Assembly: GCA_030248195.1 (NCBI GenBank)
Contig: JASAND010004096.1
Location: forward strand, 124,001-188,000
Length of the DNA stretch: 64,000 bases
Direction: 5' to 3'
Source of the DNA: Trissonchulus latispiculum
Taxonomy: Eukaryota > Nematoda > Enoplea > Enoplida > Ironidae
Part shown: positions 22,162-32,184 of the stretch, one piece after another
Numbering within the stretch: the stretch's first letter is position 1
How the letters are laid out: each line of letters opens with the position of its first letter
The notes under the pieces: generated by a model
Seen by the model: the letters and a program-made list of their open reading frames with translations, nothing else
What the model was told of the DNA's origin: nothing
The model's database searches: none
Position numbers and translations under genes: made by a program

Positions 22162-22889
22162 ATGTCAGACTCGTCAACAGATTCGTCTCGCCCCCTGACT
22201 CGCTATTTAAAAAAGATTCGTGACGAAACAGTTCGTCTTTTTTCAGAATTACCCCCAAAGGCGCCGGAAGTTACGGATAGTTTTTTGAACCGTCATTTTT
22301 TTCAAAAGTCTCCTGCAAACTTGGGGGGGGGGCGACAGCATGGGGGGAACGGGGGGAGTGTCTCCCCCCAAAATTTACAAAATCCGACCCCCCCTTATAG
22401 TTCAAATCCACCCCCTCCCCCCCTCCCCAAGTTGTAGTTACTTCCCCAGTTGTGCCGCGACGTTCGGGGGTTCACTTTTCTGGACCTCCCCACCCCCAAA
22501 ATTTTGAAAACGCACACCAACAAAATTCTGAATCTCCCCACCCCCAAAATTTTGAAAACGTACACCTACAAAATTTTGAATCTCCCCACCCCCAAAATTC
22601 TGAAAATCTACACCTACAGAATTTTGAATCTCCCCACCCCCAAAATTCTGAAAATCTACACCTACAGAATTTTGAATCTCCCCACCCCCAAAATTCTGAA
22701 AATCTACATCTACAGAATTCTGAATCTCCCCACCCCCAAAATGATGAAACTCTACACCTACCAAATTCTGAACCCCCCACCCCCCAATTTTTCGTGGTGC
22801 TGTTCGACCCCCGACCCCACCCAGGAATCGGCGTAGCCATTCCGTCTCCAGGGGACGGTCCTTGGGAGAAATGTCTCGGGGGGATATAA
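22162..22889 (+). pseudogene. Gag-like ORF with 48-bp tandem repeats, frameshifted
   Basis: The first frame (22162-22437) starts 30 bp after the 5' LTR with MSDSSTDSSRPLTRYLKKIR and ends in a Pro-rich stretch. A second frame (22452-22889) holds about five 16-residue repeats of the type ESPHPQNFENVHLQNF, from a 48-bp DNA repeat (about 22488-22790). The change of frame suggests a frameshift or programmed shift near 22437. Position after the primer-binding site implies Gag, but no Cys-His knuckle or known Gag domain is visible. Confidence 0.5.
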
Positions 22890-24893
22890 ATTTTTCTTGC
22901 GAATGTTTACTTGGGTACGCTGGAGGGTACTCGAGGACCTGTTTTACCTCGTATTCTTTCAAATTCTTTTAGCCTTTTTACCTTTTTACCTTCACTTTTT
23001 CTCACAAATTTAACGGTCATTTTACTCAGGTAATAGTACTGGGGTTGTTACACCGTCCCGTATCTCGGCGGGTCCGTGGTTGCTCGTCGCCTGTGTCTGG
23101 CTTATGGCCGGGCAAGGGTGGGCGGTCAACCCCGGACCGGCATTTTAGATTCCGTAGTTTATTCTTCTTTCGTTTTCTTTGATTTTGGCGCAGTCTGCGG
23201 TCGCTGGTTGTCTGGATACTCTCTGGGCTGCAGTTGCCGTAGGCTCGCGCTTTCTCTCTCTCCTAAATTAATCGGGCCTTTATCATGTACTGTTTTGGCC
23301 GATGTGCCTTATATTTGTGACTGTGGCCTTGTGCCTTATATAATGATGCTTTTGTCTACTGTAGGCCTCTGCGCCGTATGTTAATCCCCATATATATGCC
23401 GTATTTACTCCTTTTTTGTTTGTTTTTGTTTACTGTAACATACTCTCCCCTTCGCTCCCCCCCAGTCCCCTTTCTGCGGCGAGTTCCCCTTTCTGCTTGT
23501 GTCTGCTGTGTAAATTGTTTTTCCCATAGGCGAGCTGCTTTGTGCCTACCACTACTCTTGGAGCGGCCCGGGTGATTGGTGTTGGGCCTGGTTCTGTCTT
23601 TGACCGGTGTATGGGGTTGGTCCGGAGCGGCTTGCGCCGAGGGGCGCCCGCTCTCCTCCCGGAGGTTGGTCCGAAGTCCGGTTGATGGAAGTCCCGGAGG
23701 GTTTCTCGGCTGCCTCTTTTGCTTTCTGCTACATGAACTTTGATCTGCTTTGCCATCAGTCATCAGTACATATTTTTATGACAGTCAAGTGTGTGATATA
23801 TGTTATATTCCGGTTATGTCCTTCCACTCGTCCGCTCCCCCTCCCCCTTTCCCATTTTTCTAACTCGTGTTGTGGTTGTTTTCATTCCATTCTTCTGCTT
23901 TATTTGTCTGATAGTTTTAACAAGTTGGGGGGAATCTGTTTCGGGTTACATGTTATGGGGTTTTTCGTTTGATGCTTACCTTTCAAAATTTTGCTGATGC
24001 TTCCAAATTTTCTACCTTTACCTTCGTAGTTTCTTTGAGATTTTTTCAAAAGGGTGCCCTCTAGTTCGGCTAGTCCGTCCTATACCATGTCGTATATTAC
24101 TCTCTTTTTCTAACTGTTTTGTTTTCTACTGTTTAATGTACCGCGGGTTTACTTACATAATTTTGTACTGCCATTTACACCTGCCAGTTTTGCCATCTTT
24201 TTCGGTGCAGCTACATTTCATATGTGTGCTTTATTCATATGCAGCTTTATTTTTGGCATTTAACCAGATTCGTGCATAATATGCTTACTCCGGGGGAGGC
24301 TTCCCTGGACTGGATACGTGCGTGTTTTCGCTCTTTTCGCGCAATTTCTCATAAATTTCTATAAATTTTCCTCCGGTGTAGCCTCTCCCGGAGCACCTAT
24401 ATATCCATATCGTCTTCATATACAATTGGGGTTTCAAATTCTATTTCTTTGTTTAGTCATTCATAGTATATTTCTACTGTATATTCGTCTAGTTTTACAA
24501 TGTGTAACTTGAATTAGTACTCCCGTAGTGTGCTGTTTTGAATAGAGTTCCCCATCGCTCCTTACAATTTTTCGGGTTACTCTCCCTTTTGAGACCTGCG
24601 CTCCCGTCGCGGCTGAAGGGTTCTATGTTTTTGTGTTGAGTCTATGTACTCTAGTGTTTGTGTGTGGTCCGGCACGTGCCGAAGTAGCTTTACCCGTGTC
24701 TCGAAAACAGACCCCTAAAATTTGGCAAAGCCAGGGGCTCGAGTGAGATACAATTTTAATCCTTTCTGCTTACTAAAACGACGTTTTACCTCTACTAGTA
24801 CCTAAGTTACGTAGGTTAACCCTCATTTTTATTGGCTACTAACTTTGCCTGGAGGCCGCGGCGAGGGCGCGCGTTTCAAAAGAGGGGGTAATC
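22890..24893 (+). other. Non-coding interior of the LTR element
   Basis: A T-rich 2-kb stretch without long frames in the sense direction. A short frame near 23070-23147 ends in WAVNPGPAF after a hydrophobic run. The polypurine tract closes it at 24881-24891. Confidence 0.5.
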
Positions 24894-25485
24894 TGTGAAC
24901 TATTTTCCGATATTTCCTTTGATTTCTATTTGAAATTATCTAAAATTAAGAAAATGAAGTGTTATCTTTATGAACGATAAATGTAAAATTGTCCTTCTGT
25001 GTAGGAACCTCGGTTCCTTAGCTAATTCAGATCCGCCATTAAAAAGCAGCGCAAAGTCAGTCTCCTCAAGTTTTTCACATAGAGCGGCGGCTCTCTTCCA
25101 ACTATCCTGCAGTGTTCAACAGGGGATCCCTTTCTCGTAAGTTGGTTGGGGAACTTAGTTCCTCCTAAGTTGGGCGTGGGATATTCTTTTTATTTCTCTT
25201 TTTGTGAAGTGCCTTTTGTTTTGTTTATTGAAGAACTGTGAAAATGTTCATTTTGTCCGCACTGTAAATTTATACTTTTCCCATATTTTTGTCAATCGTA
25301 TTTTTGTAGTGAAAACAGTAAACTCACGGTACTAAAATAGACTGCCGGCGCCTGCTGTAGTTGGATAAGGAAGTTAGCGAGTTTAGGGACGAGTCTACGA
25401 GTCTGATATGCGCACACTCTAGAACCTAGCAACTCTTCATTTAGTTTAAGTTCATTCTTTTATTGAGACAACAAATATCTTTACA
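24894..25485 (+). repeat. 3' LTR
   Basis: Starts TGTGAACTATTTTCCGATAT right after the polypurine tract and ends CTTTACA. Flanked on the right by a purine-rich tract. Confidence 0.85.
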
Positions 25486-25735
25486 AAAAAATAAGGAATG
25501 AAAAAGAAGAGGAAAGATAAAGAAAATGTAAAAAAAAATAAAAAATTGTATATAATTGGAATTTAATATGGATTGATGATAGGAAAAGAAAAAGGGATAG
25601 GTAAAAAATGTAAGGAAAAAAAAATTGGAAAAGATGAAAAAAGAAGAAAAAAAAAGAATAAAAAAGAGGGAAAGAATAGGAGGTGGTAATATGTAAAGGG
25701 AAATGGGGGAGGTTAGTGATTTTGATTTATGAATT
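25486..25735 (+). repeat. Purine-rich tract
   Basis: About 250 bases in which the plus strand is dominated by A and G (aaaaag, gaagagg, gggagg words) with few C. It begins exactly at the LTR end. It could be low-complexity DNA or a polypurine tract of another element. Confidence 0.7.
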
Positions 25736-26121
25736 TGTAATGGAATTAATAAAATAAGGTGCGAAAAACAACCAAACTTGGCTTAAAAATAGTCAAAATA
25801 ATTAATCTGCAAGGAAGAATTCATATGCCATGGATTTGTGAAGAAGAGCGAAGATCATCAATGTGTAATGTGTTTAGCAAATAATGTCCAAGCAATAGTT
25901 GTACAGATTATTTTGTGTTCGCCTAGCTAGAGTTGTCAGTATGCAGTAGAAATCAAGAAATCTATCAATAGGGTTCAAGGTTTGTACTCAAACAAGGCAC
26001 AAATCCTAGTCTCAATTATGATTTTAAGCTTAATTAAGCCTTACTAACGTGTGTTTTACTAATAACACTAACCCTGGAATCGTATAAAAGGGGTATTCCG
26101 TTTCTAATCCCTTTAGTAAGT

Positions 26122-26135
26122 GGAGTTGTTACTCC
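26122..26135. other. TTGTTA-loop hairpin 1
   Basis: GGAG pairs with CTCC around TTGTTA. The stem extends to GTGGAG with a one-base bulge. Confidence 0.75.
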
Positions 26136-26693
26136 CACACGAAGATAATAAGTCCACATTGAACTTAACTTAGGTGAATGAGTGAATAATATCCATAATC
26201 GAGTCAAGTATAGCCCTCTCCGTAAAGCAGTGCACTCACTATTGTTTGAATACCAGTTAGCAGGAAGTCATAATCCTAAGATATGAGGTTTATGTGCTTA
26301 ATTAAGTCGAAATTCAGTCGTAAAAATCGCCTATAAAGTGGAAATTTACATCTAAAATAACAAATATTAGAAGATGGTTCAATATTAGGTACGAAATAGC
26401 TAAGTACGTACTTAGGTAGGGTTAATTAGTGATAATTAGGCATTTATTATGTAATAATTAGTTAATTTTATCATTTTTGGTCGAGACATGACTTGGGCTC
26501 ATATGAAAGAGAATTTAATTCTGATTCGAAAAACCCAAACCCGGTTTTCTAACTCCCAAAAATAAGAAAGTTACAGCTTAAAATGTCTTTTAAAAATAGT
26601 TTTTTATTCCCTAATCCTAACACTCTAAAAAGGAGTGTTCTAAAAAGGTTCTTTCTAGGTTTGACTTAAGTCAAACCTTTTTCTCTTTTTATT

Positions 26694-26720
26694 GTCTGGG
26701 AGGTTGTCTACCTCCCAGAC
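26694..26720. other. Strong hairpin, 11-bp stem
   Basis: GTCTGGGAGGT pairs perfectly with ACCTCCCAGAC around TGTCT. A CACACC/GGTGTG hairpin follows at 26723-26739 and a CTGCTAGGCC/GGCCTAGCAG hairpin at 26762-26793. Confidence 0.8.
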
Positions 26721-27203
26721 TACACACCTCATGGGTGTGGCTGTCCTTTCTTCTTCTCTTTCTGCTAGGCCTCTTTCTTCCAAGGCCTAGCAGTTGTCCT
26801 CGCCTGAACTTTTGGCCGAGGACAAGACTCTCAAAGAAAATAATAATATCAGCCCAAGACATGTAGTTTAGAGGGGGATAATCTCCCTCAATAATAATAT
26901 GAATAGTAAAGTAAGTAGGTAGATATACGTAGTTAAGTACGTAGTTTATTATGATGTAATTTTTAAGTCACGGAAAATTGTATATCTGTTGTAATAATTC
27001 TGCAAAGTTATGAAATTTCATAAAGTTTTCCCTTTGGTTGCGTTTATGTGTTAGCAAAAGTTTCGCAAAATTTCGCCAAGTTTCGGCCCCCAAAATATAT
27101 CAAAATTGGGTCAGTTGGGGGGCAATAAATCCAAAATCTCATTAATTTCCACCCCCAACGGCCAGCTGGGTCAGCCCGCTGCAGCGCAGCACACGAAAAA
27201 GGT

Positions 27204-27245
27204 GGCAAGCTTCTAGAAGATTCTAGAATCTTCTAGAAGCTTTGC
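27204..27245. other. Near-perfect 42-nt palindrome
   Basis: The central 36 nt (27207-27242) are a perfect palindrome with no loop, centred in ATTCT|AGAAT and built of TTCTAGAA words. GGC and GCC extend it outward. It could form a cruciform or one half of a long duplex. Confidence 0.8.
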
Positions 27246-27405
27246 CTTAAAATCAAAGAAGAAGCGAGCTCCAGGTCTCGCTAATGACCTGTCACCGAGC
27301 TGTCAGCAAAACTGTCAGCTCGGTCCCTAAAATTTTTCTTTAATCAGAGTTCGCCTGAGAGCAACCGAAAGCGGTTGCTTCCCCCTCCCTCTGTGCGTCC
27401 TCTAG

Positions 27406-27422
27406 TGCAGTTGTTACCTGCA
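27406..27422. other. TTGTTAC-loop hairpin 2
   Basis: TGCAG pairs with CTGCA around TTGTTAC. Confidence 0.75.
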
Positions 27423-27590
27423 TGGGGAATCCAAACGCACCTCCCCTGGTTAGGAAAAAAGAATAGGACTTTTCTGGTCCTCGGGCCAGAAAAGAAATTG
27501 AGTCTACCACGAACACTCACCATTTAGGGCCATATAGGTTTATTATACCTGGCCAAGAAACCGATTGAGAAACACATATGCTATGATTTA

Positions 27591-27815
27591 AAGGCCATTT
27601 TTTGGCCATTATTTTTTTTTGTTTTATTTGAGGCCTTTAGGCCATTTTTTTTATTCTATGTTTTTGGGGCCTTCGGGCCATTTTTTTATACACATTTATG
27701 AGGCCAATGGGCCATATATTTTATACATTTTTGGGCCTAAGAGCCCCATTTTTTACTCTACATTCTGGGCCTGAGGCCAATTTTTTGGTTATGATAGCAT
27801 GTGTGGGCCCTGAGC
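27591..27815. repeat. Array of GGCC-N(2-8)-GGCC mini-hairpins
   Basis: Six or seven units spaced about 40-55 bp each carry two GGCC-type half-sites separated by a few bases (loops include ttta, ttcg, aatg, tga), separated by T-rich linkers (often attttttt). The unit bodies are not identical, so this is a periodic structural motif and not a simple satellite or CRISPR array. Confidence 0.65.
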
Positions 27816-28265
27816 CACTTTTATTTTATTTCATTTTATTTTATCTTTCTCTTCCTTATTATTTTATTAGTTTAAATAAAAGGGGCAGCTCATGTAAACC
27901 CCTCCTGTTTGATGGAGGTCTTGAGAATTGCTCCTGTCTTTAGTTTTTCTGTTTTTCGTGCCGACACCCTCTGTATACCGAGGTTTGCTGACCTCCACCT
28001 CCCATTATCTTATTCATTTATTTTGCTACTTTTTAGTTGCACTTTTCTGGTCAAGCCACGACCATGTTTTTCACCTTTTTATCAAGGTCCTTTTGACCTA
28101 AATTTGGGGTTAAAGTAGAATACGGGACATTTAAGTGGGGACCCAATTCCTAAGTTTGAGTTAGAGGGTCCCTTTGCTACGACCCTACCTTTGTTGAGTT
28201 AATTAATAGGAATACCTACCCCACAGCCGGCAACTAGGAGTTGCCGGCCATATTGTTTTAATCTC

Positions 28266-28281
28266 AGGCTTTGTTAAGCCT
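28266..28281. other. TTGTTA-loop hairpin 3
   Basis: AGGCT pairs with AGCCT around TTGTTA. Confidence 0.75.
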
Positions 28282-28495
28282 TAAAAATCATTGCTTTTAT
28301 TCTGTAATTGTTGCTGTAGGTCGGTATCTAAAAGCAGTAGGTTATTAAAACACGAGAAGAACTTTTAAACCAAATCCTAAAATTATTCATTTACTTTAAT
28401 ATAATTAATAATTGAGTGTTTTACGGGGAATGACCGGCTTCCCCATTAATTAATTTAATTATTGTTAGTAGTCTTGTTTGATAGTAGTTTTGTTT

Positions 28496-28522
28496 AGTAA
28501 TGATTGCTTGGCAATCATTACT
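28496..28522. other. Strong hairpin, 12-bp stem
   Basis: AGTAATGATTGC pairs perfectly with GCAATCATTACT around a 3-nt loop TTG. Confidence 0.8.
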
Positions 28523-29422
28523 CACATGGCTTTCACAAAATCTCAAACTTCTCAAAATTGCCAAAAAAAGTTCCGCGCTATAAACTGAGTTTTAGAAACC
28601 TAAAACTCATAACAAAATTCTCGTTAAAATTCAATTAATTTAGTATGTTTAAAATAATAGCTAGTAGTATAGGGTATTCAGTATTAATTAGAGTTAGCTT
28701 CCATTTAGATTGTTTATAATCATGTCTGTTTTTTAGGATTAGCTAGATAAGTACTTACCTAAGAAATTGTATGTTTGTGTATGTATGAATTGTATGAATG
28801 GCATTGTATTGGCTCTCATGACTGTATGTGCGTTGACTCGCGGAAACTCCTTCTGTCCGATGAAGGTTGTGAGCATCGCTGGAGTGATCGAGACTCAGAT
28901 AGTAAGCAGGAATGAAGTGTACGTGTGAATTTGTATGACTGATTGGGTATCTGTAATATGAGTGCATTCTAGTCTAAATGATGCATAAGTGAGGCATAAG
29001 TGGTTACTAAATTAAGTATTGAATAAATGTTGTTTAAATTGTGCTTAATTAGTTAATAGGGTTACGTAGTTCAATATTAGGCTACCTAGGATCTTTGTAT
29101 GAATGTTCAATGCAATGTAGTTGTCAGTGGTAGTCGAGCAAGTGATCGTCCAAATGGTTAATGATTCTCTGTGTACGTGATCCGTATGAAATACCGATAT
29201 TACGCTAGGATTCCTATAGTACGCAGGAAACAATAGTAATAAGTAATGTAGTTTTAGATTGCAAATCTGGTATGCATATCTGGAAGTTTATGAACATGTG
29301 GTTATGTAGGAAATCTAGGTTTAGGCACAGTTTAGCAAATATGCAAATGAAGTTGAGGCTATAGGACCTAGAGTCACAGGGACTCCGTATTGGGTCCTCA
29401 TCAGTCTGAATCAGGATGTCCT

Positions 29423-29469
29423 CGATTCGTCCGCGTAAGTCACTCTTTGTTAAGAGTGCGGACGAATCG
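29423..29469. other. Nested double hairpin with TTGTTA loop (4)
   Basis: The outer stem CGATTCGTCCG/CGGACGAATCG (11 bp) encloses a bulge and an inner stem CACTCT/AGAGTG with the loop TTGTTA (29447-29452). Confidence 0.8.
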
Positions 29470-29997
29470 CAAGAAAGGAATCCACCAAATGGTCAGTCTC
29501 GCTGCCAAATTAATACAAAACAAGTTGTAATAAACGTAGGTTGTAATTATATTTGTTGTATCCTTATTTCCGATGTCGTAACACACTGTTATTGCCATTT
29601 CCAATCGAATTAGCCCTGTCGGATCCATGTTTCATTAATAATAATGACCGCAACTGCGGCCTAACACCATTCCATGTCGGTGTTCACGTTCGGTAGACAA
29701 AACTTGCGAAATCCCATTATACAAAGGTTAGCGAGGTTGAAAGATCAACCTCGCTCTTTCAATAATTTATGTGAAACTCGCCCGTGATGATTATCTGCAA
29801 ATGGCAATAATAGCTGTCAACAATCTGGTAATTTTAGTTAATACTAGGTAGTGATTGATAATATACTTGTAGTAAGCAAATTAACAATGAGTTACGTAAG
29901 CATTATGGATAGGACACTAGAACCATCTTCTAATAAAGGCCAAAATCACCAGTTTTGTGAAATTATCTAGTTTTCAATATTCAACATTTTACAAAAT

Positions 29998-30016
29998 GGG
30001 GAGTTGTTACCTTCCC
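29998..30016. other. TTGTTAC-loop hairpin 5
   Basis: GGGGAG pairs with CTTCCC (one G-T pair) around TTGTTAC. It is directly followed by a GTAGAACTT/AAGTTCTAC hairpin (30020-30048). Confidence 0.7.
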
Positions 30017-30117
30017 TAGGTAGAACTTAGTAAGAACAGAAGTTCTACGTTAGATTATGATGTTTCATTGAAAGTGTGCGTTAACTTTCTTCTAACTCGT
30101 TAATACTCGTTAAGAAC

Positions 30118-30136
30118 AGGAAGTTGTTACCTTCCT
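30118..30136. other. TTGTTAC-loop hairpin 6
   Basis: AGGAAG pairs with CTTCCT around TTGTTAC. Confidence 0.8.
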
Positions 30137-30227
30137 TATTTAGAACCGTAAAATTAAAACTTATCAAGTTCAAATATTGCGTTTTCCTCAAGCTTGCGTG
30201 TTAGTTAGTTGATACGTGTTGAAGACA

Positions 30228-30244
30228 GGAAGTTGTTACCTTCC
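30228..30244. other. TTGTTAC-loop hairpin 7
   Basis: GGAAG pairs with CTTCC around TTGTTAC. Confidence 0.75.
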
Positions 30245-30446
30245 CTGCTAGGGCTTGGAAAACAAAGATCCCAGAATTAATCACTTCAATCAATTTAATG
30301 TTTTTCGAGTTAGCCGAGCGAATGGGCACCTATCTGCTGCTAAAAGGGCCCGAAAGTGTATCAATTTCGAATAACAGGTTTTAATTATACGGAAGCAGAC
30401 CGTATAAAGGGAAATCAAGTTGAAATTATAGTTCCACATTGAAAGT

Positions 30447-30478
30447 GCAATTTCTTGCACAAGAATGCAAGAAATTGC
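30447..30478. other. Strong hairpin, 13-bp stem
   Basis: GCAATTTCTTGCA pairs perfectly with TGCAAGAAATTGC around CAAGAA, the longest perfect stem with a short loop in the block. Confidence 0.8.
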
Positions 30479-30653
30479 CTTAAAAATTAGCGTTTTGCTT
30501 AAAATCAATTTTCAGTAGTGTAATTTTACTCAAACCGTTCAGAACTTGCGTTAATCCGCTTAAGTCTCAAATCCTTGTAACAGTTTCGATTTGTGCAAGT
30601 CCACTTCAAGTTAAGAAAGCCAAAACGTGAGTAATGGTTGCTGGGTTCGAATC

Positions 30654-30705
30654 CCGCACCTGTAACTTGTTCTAATGGGTTTTAACCCATTTGATTCAGG
30701 TGCGG
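30654..30705. other. Nested hairpin overlapping a tRNA-like T-arm
   Basis: The outer stem CCGCACCTG/CAGGTGCGG encloses the inner stem AATGGGT/ACCCATT (loop TTTA). The left outer strand overlaps GGGTTCGAATCCC (30643-30655), a tRNA B-box/T-arm match. No complete cloverleaf could be built upstream. Confidence 0.7.
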
Positions 30706-31067
30706 AGAGAGAATTAGTCCTGCCGGAATCATACTCAAGACGATCAGTCCGTTGGAATCTTATTTGTTACGTCAATCCTGTCAGTCAATATTAGTCTTGG
30801 TCTTTGTCCCCAGGAGGACTCATCAGTTGGAATTGAACAGTGAATCATTAGTTGGATCGGAGTTAATCAGTTAAGGTACATTGGAGCTTGAATGGTCTAG
30901 ATTTTGGTACTCAAGGCAGAGACGATTCCAAACTCTACACCGAAGTCAATTGGGGAACCTAAAACCTAAGCACGAAAATCTAACCTTATTCTCGTCTATT
31001 CTAAAGTGATTCTTATTCTTTCGACCTAAAAGATGAATCTTTTCGAACTAATCATCAGTCTCATTGA

Positions 31068-31084
31068 AGGGGTTGTTACCCCCT
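31068..31084. other. TTGTTAC-loop hairpin 8
   Basis: AGGGG pairs with CCCCT around TTGTTAC. Confidence 0.75.
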
Positions 31085-31246
31085 GCCCTTGGGCTTAATT
31101 AATTCAGCTGTTATTCCAGTCGATCGGAAGTAGAGAATTTAACGAAGAGATTAAACTAAACTACACCCGTACTAACCCCATAAACGGACCAGGAATCCCC
31201 CCAACCGGACCCCCCTTGTGTTTGACCCTTGGCAACCGTATAGCAT

Positions 31247-31276
31247 CCGAAAGTGCTATTGTTACTAGCATTTCGG
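31247..31276. other. TTGTTAC-loop hairpin 9
   Basis: CCGAAA plus TGCTA pair with TAGCA plus TTTCGG (one bulged G) around TTGTTAC. Confidence 0.75.
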
Positions 31277-32184
31277 GCTCACCCAAAGACCGGAATTCTG
31301 TACTACTAACCCCTTTAATCTAGTTAATTTAAACTGTTTCGTAGCATTTGTTATCAGCATTATATGGTCCTTGGTAAGGAGGACGGAAAAAGAGTCATAA
31401 TTTAATAACACGAACACAAGCATATAGGTATCGCACCAGAGGATTTAGTAGTCAGGTTTAGTGTACTGTTAGTTAGTCAAGAAAGGAAAGAAAGAAGAAT
31501 ATAGCAGAGTTGAGCGAAAGCGTTAAAACCTTGTCCCTACTAATCATTATCAATATTTTGGGTAATTCTAAGCACATACTGGCAACTCTGGCACACCATA
31601 TACTGTTTGCCCGTAGTAACTGAAGTGAATCTCTATTGATAGTTTGTGTTGTACGCTGCTCATAGCCTAATCGACCCCTGTATTGTTATCATTAATATTG
31701 TATCAATATTATCTTTATTAATAAACTGTTGTGCCCTATTATTGGATCTATCGACTAGGGCATAAGGATCAGATCAAGTGTGGATTCAAAGCCCCAGTAC
31801 AAGTAAGTGACTAAAGTGAACCCTTGGACCCCTACAAAGAATCAGCTGTCGTCACTATCTTCTGTTCTCGATTTGATAATCTGAAGCAGAGAATCAGTGT
31901 TCATTGTTACTGACCTGATTCATCACCTTGAAAAAAGCAAGTGTCGACCCTGCTTGCTGTTCACTTCAATTGGAACCCCCTGCTCACACCAAACGGACTC
32001 ACGAAAGAAGACCCCTATCCAGGTTGGCTGCAAGGAATCCTTGATTTTGGACACACCACCTTTCGAGGATCCTGTGCCTAAGTTTACCCTCCCGGTAAAC
32101 GTGCTGACCTTCCGTGCTATCTGAAGTGGTTGTTACCCTAAGGCTAAATCCGTTAGACCCCGACGGAATAGCATTTCATCAGAG

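Larger units (their letters stand above)
21538..25485 (+). mobile_element. LTR retrotransposon lacking pol (LARD-like)
   Basis: Two long terminal repeats of 595 and 592 bp (21538-22132 and 24894-25485), roughly 90 percent alike by eye, start TGTGAAC and end CTTTACA. A primer-binding-type site (ACTGGCGACCG) follows the left repeat. A polypurine tract (AAAAGAGGGGG) precedes the right one. The plus strand is therefore the sense strand. The 2.8-kb interior has a broken gag-like region and no protease, reverse transcriptase or integrase, so it would need helper enzymes. No clean target duplication is visible. Confidence 0.85.
25980..32167. other. Hairpin-dense non-coding block
   Basis: About 6.2 kb with no convincing ORF but at least 40 short inverted repeats, mostly perfect, many with 3-8 nt loops. 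Strong examples by start: 26694 (11-bp stem), 26762 (10), 27294 (9), 27469 (9), 28226 (9), 28496 (12), 28586 (10), 29423 (11), 29731 (10), 30020 (9), 30385 (8), 30447 (13). Nine hairpins with different stems share the loop TTGTTA or TTGTTAC. The rest of the window does not show this density. The boundaries are approximate: the LTR element with its purine tract lies left and a truncated gag lies right. Function and origin unknown. A structured RNA element, a retroelement leader or foreign organelle-like DNA are possibilities. Confidence 0.7.

Noticed and set aside
22438..22962. 174-codon minus-strand protein with FGGGEIQN repeats
   Set aside because: It is the antisense of the 48-bp tandem repeat in the gag-like frame. 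No splice site or start context supports it.
27591..27815. CRISPR array
   Set aside because: Repeats are only GGCC half-sites, spacers are low-complexity, and the context is a eukaryotic genome.
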